DNA of 64,000 nucleotides from Bolinopsis microptera (lineage: Eukaryota > Ctenophora > Tentaculata > Lobata > Bolinopsidae), in NCBI RefSeq assembly GCF_026151205.1, contig NC_087073.1, forward strand, positions 13,597,837 to 13,661,836. The letters run 5' to 3'. Both the position numbers and the translations under genes were made by a program. Under the pieces are notes generated by a model. The model did no database searches. It was given only the letters and a program-made list of their open reading frames with translations, and was not told the origin of the DNA. Shown piece after piece: positions 32,901 through 44,100 of this stretch. How positions within the stretch are numbered: the first letter of the stretch is position 1; each line of letters opens with the position of its first letter.

Positions 32901-35900
32901 TAGACATAGAGGTCGTAGACTAGTGACAGGACCAGCTGGTTTGCGAGGTTTCGGTAAGGGGGTGATGATGGCTTCACCTATAACATCAGGAAATGAATTG
33001 GTCTCCAATGCGCTATTGATGATCTCGGCATATTTTGACCAGAATTTTGTACCAGCATTTTTCAACCACTCGTTGTAGACTTTATCTGGACCAGTGGCTT
33101 TGTTGTTCTTGAGAGATTGGGCGGCTTTCTTTACTTCATCACATGTGATGGGTATGTCTAGGCAGCGTCCATCCCCTATAAATGCTTGAAGTGGTTCATC
33201 CTCACACGTGAACTGCTTTTCGTAGTAGTCTCTGATCACTTGAGCTTTACCAGCATCTGTGGCAACAAAGTTACCTTCTTCATTGTGGACACTGATAGTA
33301 GATTTGGGCTTAGTGTCAGCTAGAGTACGCACAGCTTCAAACATCTGCCTTGTGTCATCTGTTGACATGATGGTTCGAGCGATGTCATCGGCACGTGTGT
33401 CAGCAAGGTTCTTGAGATGCTTACGGATGTCTTTCTGTAACCTGTTGATCCTTGTACGGACTTGAGTTCTGTCAGCAACTTGGTTGTTACAGTTAAGTGC
33501 AGCTTGCAGGGTTTGTCTCTCTTGTGTGATTGTAGGAAAGATTTTGTAGTAGGGGGCTAGTTTGATTTTACAAGCAACGAGTCTGTGGTCTGAGTTAGTA
33601 GCAAGACCGCCATATGCTCTACAATCTTGGAACATGAATCTGCTGCGTGTTCTGCACAGAATATAATCTAATTGTACCCATTCCAAAATTGCCCATATAC
33701 TCTGTTACACCATACTGATAGTCCAAAGGAGATAAGGTTCCCAACTTACTGTTGAGATCACCACAAACAAACAATTCATGAGATGCAGGAACTGAAATAG
33801 CATGGGTGAGTTCTCTGTAGAACTTTCTTAGAAGGGCAGGGTTTCCTTCTGCTTTAGGATTAGTCGGGCCATAACCGTTAACAATTCTGATATTTTTAGG
33901 ATGGGATGAGAGATTAGAAGGAATGACGACATTAAGATAGGAAACCCGGTCTGAGGTATACTGATAGTCTGTGACATAAGGTAGTAATCTAGGACTTATG
34001 ATGAAACCTAGTCCACCATGTCGTCCTTGATTTTGCTCCATCATGATCAATTTGTAATTGTTTCTGAGATATCTAGTGGAATGATTTTTGACTTTTGTCT
34101 CTTGAACGCACAAGATATCAACACTATATTCAAAACAATCCGTTCCGAGTTCTTCCTGTTTCTCCGTCTTAGAGAGCCCTTTTGCATTCAGTGATGCTAG
34201 GCTCAGTAAGGAAGTAGAAGAAAACTTTGAACTCATAACTGTCTCTTTCTGCTTATTATATAATATATACGACCAACTAGATTTTTATTCGAAACGCGTC
34301 GAAAAAACAAAACTTCAAGATGAAATATGAATTGATCGATTTAGATCATAAAATGTAAACTCTTATTAAACTATAAAATTTTCACCAGAATGATAATTAT
34401 ATGCAATATCTAGTATCTACACTAAGCGACAAGAAATTGAGCAATATGAAATGTCTATATTTTATTTATAAGAGTTATAAGAGTTATAGCCTGCTAAGTT
34501 GAACTGAATACAGACCCGCTCAGTAACCCAGTTATTAACATCCCGTTTGAGCCAGAACCCTTTGATGCCCCCTGGGGCTTCTAAACCTACTCTATCAGGC
34601 ACTGTGACCTTGGTCCCATCAGCTGTGGTCCCTGACAGTATAAAGTAATAAAACATGTCACGTGCTAGGAATGTGTTGTGGAAATGTATACCAGTCCCTT
34701 CATAGTCCTCATCTGCCTGGCACAGTTCGTACTTCTTGAACATAGGCATGCGAGCGTTTTCGTGTGAGCTCCTAATTATAATCCCGCATCTTCCCGTCTT
34801 ATCACACTCTGCACCGATTGGTTGATTGAAAAAGAAAAGATGTTTATGAGTAGAACCAGCTGTTTCCTCTATACATGTTTCTTCTGGTATAAGAAGGCTG
34901 TCACTACCTGAACAGAAATCTTCATCTTCCTTGATGCAGTTCAGGATGCTTATAAGATTCGGCTTTTTATTATCACGTGAATAATAACTATCACACTCAT
35001 GTCAGTTGAATGGATCAAAGCGGTAGTTATCATGTCCACATACTGATGAGACACTTTCTGTATGCGGGTTTTCTTTAAGCAATCTCTCAGTGCAGCAAGG
35101 AAGCTTTCTTTTTTGGTTTCTTGGAAAGGAAAACTTTTAATGTAATGACCTAAGAATTCGACTACTTCAAACATGGATTTCACTCTACCATTTTTGATTC
35201 CATTTATTATTTCATTAAGGTCCATGCAGTCTAAAATAAGCTGAGCGTTTTTCCAATTATCAAAAACCACATTTGACCGAGCTGTTTCCTTACATTGTTT
35301 CAATATGAAGCTATGATCTTCTGGCTTTAGTTCTCTCAAGCTAAATAGACATTCAAACAGCTGATCGATGTGGAACTTATGTTGAGACCAACAAAGTTGC
35401 AGATCAAGGTTTTGTAGCAGAAACTTCATGTTTTCATCAAGTGATTCTTGGAAGACAATATTGTATAACATATTGTTCACGAAAACCAATTGGTTGCTTC
35501 CACTCATCTTCAACAACAAATCTAATTGAACAGTATCCAGCTTATTGACTCCCTTTACAAGATTTTCCAATTCTTCCTTAATATACCAAGATACAAACTC
35601 GCTTACATCCTTCACGGCTAATTTCGAAATCAATGTTTCTATCATACCCTTTTCTTGGTCTTCCCATTTTCGAAGGACATTTAAAGACACTCCTCAAATG
35701 CAAACAAAATTTCCTTGAAACTGTGTTCCGTTTCTTTACTGTCGAATCTGGAGAAAAGCCAGTTTTCGACAACCTTCTTTTAGATGCTCAACCTCAAAGA
35801 CGACTGCCATCTTATGCAATTCCCTGAACTGTGATTCTTGTAGCTCGTTTACTTGGCTATCATCAAGATTGCGCTAAAAACAGTCCTACCACATCGGGGT

Positions 35901-38900
35901 CAAAGTCATCCATTTCAATCTCATAGAAATGGAGCTCATCTATGAGATGTCGGAGGAATTTACTGTTCTTTGTTAACCTTTCTTTTTCAACACATAGTGG
36001 GTCACCGTCTTTTATCTTTATCACAATTAGTCTCTCCTCCATGATGCTGCAATATATAGTCAGAAACTCAAACTTGGGTGGATTACGCAATAAGTAAAAA
36101 AGGTGTATGGAAGCGTTTAATAAATGCGATGAGACAATGTCGACTGCATACATTATCTAACAACATAATCAAACGGTGAGATGAACATTTTTCAGATAAA
36201 GAGTACGCTAGGAAGAAAACATGGCTTATCGTTATTATATCATCTACTTCTTGTTCTGAAGGGGATGTGAAATGTAATACGAGATTGTTACTCAATACTG
36301 CAAATTTATGATTTACTAGATGACATGTGGAATTATTGTGCTAGTTTTATTAAATTTTTATGTAACAGAAAGTTAAATATGAGTTACCTAATGACGCAAT
36401 TGTACGGTATTACGTGTGATTAATCATGCAACAAGAACAACAGCGATAATAAAGTATCCGTATGCAGTTTAATTGATGTCAGCAGCAGCTTCATTCTTTA
36501 ATAATGCTGTATCATTACCATCAGCCATGTTATAGAATATTGCACCTGTTATTACACCTGCATGCAAAACGTCCTTTATTGGTGGTTACGCTAGGTTCTA
36601 GGTTTTGTAAGCTAATGTGCTGATGTCTTACAATTTTAATCACTTCATCAGGTATTCGAGAAATTACTTTTGGTCCATTTGTATATCTCCGATAGGACGC
36701 TACATGCAATATTACAATAATAATGACATTAAATTTAAAATGTCTTTGTAAAAATGTCTTTGTAATAAAAGTTAAAACTAAAATCTAATTAATCACAATG
36801 CGTGCACCCTTGGAAGTCGAGCTTGCTCGTTGATTATTGATTCGAAAACATCGTAATATGTCAATGGTGCATTCACAGTACTACACAACGATAATACGTC
36901 TTCCCATCAGAAATATATATATTATAACCGGTACTGAACGAACATACGTTCTGTTATCCAGTTGTTAACATATGGAAACCATCTTCTGGATGAGTTGGCC
37001 GCCCTCTCAGGGACTTTGTCTCGAGCTCCCCTACCTTTACTACCAGACACTACGGTGTAGTAAAACATGTCATGTGCAGACACTGAATCATGAATGTGTA
37101 CATCAGTCCCCTCATAGTCCTTACTTTCCGTACACAATTCATCTTGCCAGAAGTTGTTGGGTCCACTTGAACTCCCTCTCACTATAAAGCCACAATTACC
37201 CGGTATTGTACAGTCAGGAACAGCAGGGTGCTTGAAATAGAAGAGGTGTTTGTAAGCAGAACCAGCTGCCTCTACTACACATCTTTCTTCCGGTATCAGA
37301 ATGTTGTCAGTTCCGCGTGAACACAGGTTAGAATCTCCCTTAATAAAGTTCAGGAGGTTTATAGCCAAATCCGCTTGCCATAAAGGTGAACGGTTCAAAG
37401 CAGCAGATATCATCCTCACATATTGAACTGAAACTTTCCTCGTGTTGGAATTCTTGCAACTGTTTTTGAGTGCTGCTTTCAACTCCAAAACGTCCTCTTC
37501 CTTCGGAAGCTTTTTTATTGAATAGCATGCGTGTAGTATCAGCTCAATAACTTCGTACATGGATGTCACATCCCTAATGTTAATAACATCTGCTATGCTC
37601 TGCAATGTTGCACAATTTGAAGACAGCAGATGATGTTTCCATCCATTGAAGAGGACAGTCTTCTGTAAAGACACTAAGTTGATTCTTGCAGTTCCTGAGG
37701 TTGTTGGAGTGTTCGAGGTTGTGGTACTCTCTGTTATTATTAGTGGCTTTATAAGCATAAGGCTGTCTGTGGCTGTTGGATTTGATACGCTTAACAATGA
37801 CTCAACGCCTCCAACACTTTTAGAACGAGCCAATCTAGTCGCGTCCATAAACAGTTTTGATATCAAACGTAAATCCTCATTCATCACGGCTTTCAGGCCA
37901 TGTAACTTATCAAACAACTGATCGTAGAGGTCCTGGTTCTGGCTACAACAAAGTGGTAAATCAATATTTTGTAGGAGAAACTTCATGTTCTGGTCAAGTG
38001 ATTCCTTGTTTTCAAGATTGAACAACATGGCTTCTAAGAAAACCGTTGTGTTATTTCCATTAATTAATCTTAACATAAAATCCAACTGCACAGTATCCAG
38101 CTTATCCATGTCTTCAAGATACTTTGATACAAACTCGCTAACATCCTTCAGGGCTAATTTTGAGATTAATGTTCCTATCATCTCTTTTTCTTCGTCTTTC
38201 CATTTTCTATGGACATAGAGGCACTCCTCGATTGCGAACAAGCTTTTCCCGTTATTTAAACTTTGTTCTGTTTCTTCAGTGTCCAGTCTACTAAAAAGCC
38301 AGTTTCGACAACCTTCTTTTAGCCACTCAACCTCAAAGACGACTGCCATCTTATGCAATTCCCTGAACTGTGATTCTTGTAGCTCTTTTACTTGGTTATC
38401 ATCAAGATTTGCTAAAAACAGTCCTACCACATCGGGGTCAAAGTCATCCATTTCAATCTCATAGAAATGAAGCTCATCTATGAGATGTCGGAGGAATTTA
38501 CTGTTCTTTGTTAACCTTTCTTTTTCAACACATAGTGGGTCACCGTCTTTTATTTTGACCACAATTAGTTTCTCCTCCATAGTGCTGTAATAATAAATTC
38601 AGGATACAGCCAGAAAATCAAAGTTAGGTCAGGAAGGGAGTAAAGCAATTTATTTAATTTGTTGTTGTTGTGTTTCATTTTTTGTTGAAAGATAATCCGA
38701 GGAAAATAAAGCAACTAATGGAGAAATTAAGCAACTGGTGATATTAAAATTGTCAGTGAACAATAAGAAATAGCAGATGCAGTAATTCAGAAGAATAATG
38801 CTGTCAATGACTGAACTTAGACTTAATTTCTAGACCACCTGCACCATGCGTGAGTTGACTGAGTGGGTAAGGCCAAAGTAGAGCTTATTTTTAAACGAAA

Positions 38901-41058
38901 AAGAACTTAAGCTAAAATTCTACATGAAATTCTGCAAAATACAAATAAATACATTGCCTCTTACAGAAATGTATTAATATTCAAAGAAAGAGTGCGCGCA
39001 GGAAGGGAAATATTACAAAAATAAATAACGTTATTATGTTATCTTGTTTCACAGCAACGAATATATCTTATGTTCAGGAGAAGGGGGGGGGGGGGGACCG
39101 GCCGAGGGCAATTTAGCCAGGTAATTAGGGTTTCTCACTTTCTCATGATGGAAATAGGCTGGGGAAACCTTTCCCGCCATCATCGGGAAGTTGGGAAATA
39201 TAACAAATTTTTATGGTGGAAAAATGTTGGAAAATTTTCCATTTTATAAATTACCAAAAGCGGTCACGGCTAACCTCCCCTATTCAAGGTGTACCCAGGT
39301 GCGTCTCCGAAACTGAAAACCTGGCTTCATCCCTGCCGCCATGATCCATATTATACTGAGTAACGTAATACTGGGACGTAATCTAAGAACTTAGAATTGT
39401 TATCCAAAGTAGTGGTTCCATTAAGTATTGACTATTGATTCTAAGTTAATCTCTGATTACAACTCCTGTTGTGACTGTATTGAGAGTGATGATCGTGTCA
39501 CATGTCACATGTCACATGTCACATGTCATTATTGTAGCATAATTATCGAATTAGAATAATTTATTGTTACAGGAGTGACGTGCCCTTGAAATTTGCATCT
39601 TTCTGGATATATATAAGATAAGCCGTGGAGAACGCGAATCCTATCCCAATTGTATTATTCGATGGTTTTGTAATCAGGAATCGACCGGGATTCCCGGTAC
39701 CGGGAATCCCGGTCCCGGTCAGGCCTGAAATCATGTCCCGGTCGATTCCTGTTTGTAATATTCAATGATATTTGAAATGAACACTGCTTTATGCCAGGTG
39801 GTGACCCGCTGGCAAAGGACGAGGCAGGCAATAACCCGGTACACGCTGCAGCCTTTAGCGGCTGCTACATTGCTCTTGAAGCTATCCTCGCTCAGTAAGT
39901 AGCTCTTCTCAGATATAACTTATAAAGACCTTTTGTTGGCACTGTAACTTATCCTGTAAAAATATGCACCCATGCAGTTACCAGAACAAATCGTCAAACA
40001 ACAACGTAATTATTCAAAGTCTAATTTCAACTTTCATCTCAACTTTTAAAATTCTTGATAATTTGCAGCGAAACTGTTAATCGAAATGGAATAAAGGAGG
40101 ACGTATTAGCCTCCACCAATAATGAGGGGGACACCCCTCTACACCTCGCCTGCAAGGTTCGTCTTTCTAAACTTGTTACTGATTATCTGATTTACAAATC
40201 ATTGTAATTGACTTACGATTTCCCATCAACTACAATTTTTACGTAGCTTTGTTACGACCTAGGCATAGCTTGCTGATGAGTGATGACATTTTTCTCGAAT
40301 AATTGTTCGTCGATATTGATCTCTTGAAAAAACATTGAAACACATAATGCTTGTTCGTCAGCTGTGAACTGCAACCTCAAACTGATTATCAATATTGCTG
40401 TTCAGTTAATTAGCTATTAAACAATTACCTTTCCAGTTAATTAGCTATAAACAATTACCTTTCCAGTTAATTAGCTATTAAACAATTAGCTGGTTAGTTA
40501 TTAAACTGCGATATGTGAACTTCAGGGAACAAATGAATATTATTTGTTAATCAAAATACAGTCCCAAGTCGTCACCCAAAAGGTCAGATATATGTGTGAG
40601 ATCAGTGTTTGCCAGGCTATGTATCCGCTGATGTTCCGGTTTGTCACGCTAGCCAATTAGCTCGCATGCTCAAGCTAGTGTTCATTAGTAGCTCGGCACC
40701 AATTAAGTGATTAATTACCTAATTGATTTTCTTTGTTTGCACCTCAGATAAAACCATCAGATGTTGCTATTGTTAAGGTAATCAAACGTGCGAGCCCACG
40801 CGAAAGCCCACGTGTGAGCCCAATGCCGCGCAGAAAAGTGTCCGAAGCAGCAAACAAACCGACAGACAAACAGACAAACGTACAAACTAACAGAATACTG
40901 TCCGAAGAACCTGACAAACAAACAAACAGTGGAACTAAGGAGGCTGTTACAGCTATACAAGCAACAGATCAGTCCGACAAACCAACCTCTACTACTACAG
41001 ATAGGAACTATATTGTAACTAATTGATTAATTAATTAACTAATTGATTAATTATTAAT

Positions 41059-41139
<81 letters not shown>

Positions 41140-41140
41140 T

Positions 41141-41179
<39 letters not shown>

Positions 41180-44100
41180 CACTAACTCACTAACTAACTA
41201 ACTAACTAGCTTAAAACTAGCTAAAAACTAACTGAATAAATGAATAACTAGATAACCAATTAACTAACTAAAAACTAACTAATTAAATGAATAACTAAAT
41301 AACCAATTAAAACTGAAAAACTAACTAACTAAACATTTAATTGACTAACTAATTTACTAACTTACTAACTTACATTATAATAATTGTGACTATGTATAAA
41401 CTAAAGGCTTGCTTTGTAAAGCTTGTTTGTTCTTAATCGCTAAGCTATGCAATCTGCTATGATATTGTGGTGTGATTAATTTTGATTTGCCCTGTACAGT
41501 ATGTTAGTGCCGCCTGATGATCTTCAATCACTAACTCACTATAACCCCTGGGGCCTGATCCCCATTTTCCAGGCACCTCAAGTCAGCTGTATAGATCTCC
41601 TACTCGACCATGGAAGTAGATTTGATACCCCCAACCTAGAGGGGTACCGTCCCATCCAGAGCGCAGTGATGTCACAGCACGCAGACGTGCACGCAATAGA
41701 CAAGTTGCTGGAACATGATCCTTCCCAAGTGGAGGTGACAGATGGTGAGGGTAACGGGTTACTCCACCACGCCAAGGGGCAGAAGGTCAGTTAATTTACA
41801 GTAACTATATAATTATAGCGGAGCTCTGTTTCTACAGATGCAAAATCTTCAATAACTAATTAAACTAAGTTTATCTACTCGCTGACTCATCTATTAACTC
41901 ACATTAAATCATGATATTATCCTAAAAAGCTAAAAAGCAAACTGTCTCCAGGTTATTCAGTGTTTAGTGCATCACGGAGTAGATACTACCAAGCTTAATA
42001 ACAAAGGTTAGTGATAAGGGACTCTCCTTCAGGAAAACCTATAAATTCTCAATTTATATATAGTATAATAAAGGAGCCGTGAGACATATTATGTAAATAT
42101 ATAATATTCCTATGTCGAAAATATAAAATGTTTGCACAATTTCATTTATGAGTTGTTGTATTAATAATTCCCATGCATATGTCAAGTCATTATACATTTT
42201 TGTTCTATATAATACATTGGACTTTGACGGTCGACGTTGTGATGTAAACAGTGGTACCAACCAATTTCAGATTTGTATTTCTTGCACTAATTGATTGGCG
42301 TGGTTAAAATATATACTCAGAAATGATTACGAATCTTCAATACGATTCTAGATTGATTGTGCTGGTTCATTGAGCATATTATTTAGTGTTGCTGTTATAG
42401 TGTAATCGTCGCGGATCACCTCTTTTATTCAAGTAACATTATTGTAACGAGTAACCATGTCCAGTGGTAGCGTTGACCAGGTCAAGTTTGAAGGTATTTT
42501 ATTTGGTCTTTTCAAGTTTCCGGTCAATTATTAATTGTAAAATAAAAATAATAATTCGTATTGATTTGATGTTTAAAATTTCATCAAAGCTCAATCTGTT
42601 TAACATTATACGATCTGACCTACTAATCTCACACATATTAGGCATCATGTAGCCGGTGGGCCCGACATGATACGACATATCTCGACACGTCGGGGTTTGT
42701 CGGGATATGTCGGGGTTTGTCGGGGTTTGTCGGGGTTTGTCAGGGTTTGTCGGGATTCGTTAATAATGGATGAAAAGTGATTAGAAGTTGCCTAAAGAAG
42801 ATTGATCAATGGCAGTCACGGGCTGTTGATTTTTTAATTTTTTTAAATTTTTATTTATTTATTTATTTAACAAATTAAAAAAAAAAAAAAAATAATAAAC
42901 AGAGGCCTCATGTAGCCGGTGGGCCCGACATGATACGACATATCTCGACACGTCGGGGTTTGTCAGGGTTTGTCGGGGTTTGTCGAGCCTGGAGGCTACA
43001 TGATGCCTCATATTTTACTTCGGACATTCCAACAGCTACATTGTTACACAAGTGTAACCAGCCAATTACAGGAAGCCGAAGGATTCAATTATACATTAGG
43101 CCAGTGACGGTTAAGGTAGTGTGTACCATACTTTCTTCGCCCGAAACTTTGCTGCAATGGGCAGCTCCTCATTTAACCCTCACACCCGATTTTTCGAGTA
43201 TTCGGCTGAGTAGAACGGGGGGCTGCATAGATCGCTCAGGATCCTTAGCTGAACGTCGACGACGCTCACTCTCTGATACTAGATTGAGAGTTCCCCAAAA
43301 AAACGCCTCCTAAGATGGTCCAACACCGTCCTTACAAAAAGCGATCTTCTAAAATAGCAGAAATTAAAGTGGAGAATCAATGTTAAAGGAATAAACATGA
43401 ATATATAGATTAGTGTTATTCGTTTACATAACATGTTACCATTTGCTGCTAACCCTACTATCACACAGGTCAGACAGCTCTACACAAAGTAGTATCTGAG
43501 GAGGGTTCAACTAACCCTACTATCACACAGGTCAGACAGCTCTACACAAAGTAGTATCTGAGGAGGGTTCAACTAACCCACTACTATCACACAGGTCAGA
43601 CAGCTCTACACAAAGTAGTATCTGAGGAGGGTTCAACTAACCCACTATTATCACACAGGTCAGACAGCTCTACACAAAGTAGTATCTGAGGAGGGTTCAA
43701 CTAACCCTACTATCACACAGGTCAGACAGCTCTACACAAAGTAGTATCTGAGGAGGGTTCAACTAACCCACTACTATCACACAGGTCAGACAGCTCTACA
43801 CAAAGTAGTATCTGAGGAGGGTTCAACTAACCCACTATTATCACACAGGTCAGACAGCTCTACACAAAGTAGTATCTGAGGAGGGTTCAACTAACCCACT
43901 ATTATCACACAGGTCAGACAGCTCTACACAAAGTAGTATCTGAGGAGGGTTCAACTAACCCACTATTATCACACAGGTCAGACAGCTCTACACAAAGTAG
44001 TATCTGAGGAGGGTTCAACTAACCCACTATTATCACACAGGTCAGACAGCTCTACACAAAGTAGTATCTGAGGAGGGTTCAACTAACCCACTCGACCAGC

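Noticed and set aside
41040-41220. CRISPR-like regularity in tandem arrays
   Set aside because: The arrays here have no unique spacers and the genome is eukaryotic; they are micro- and minisatellites.
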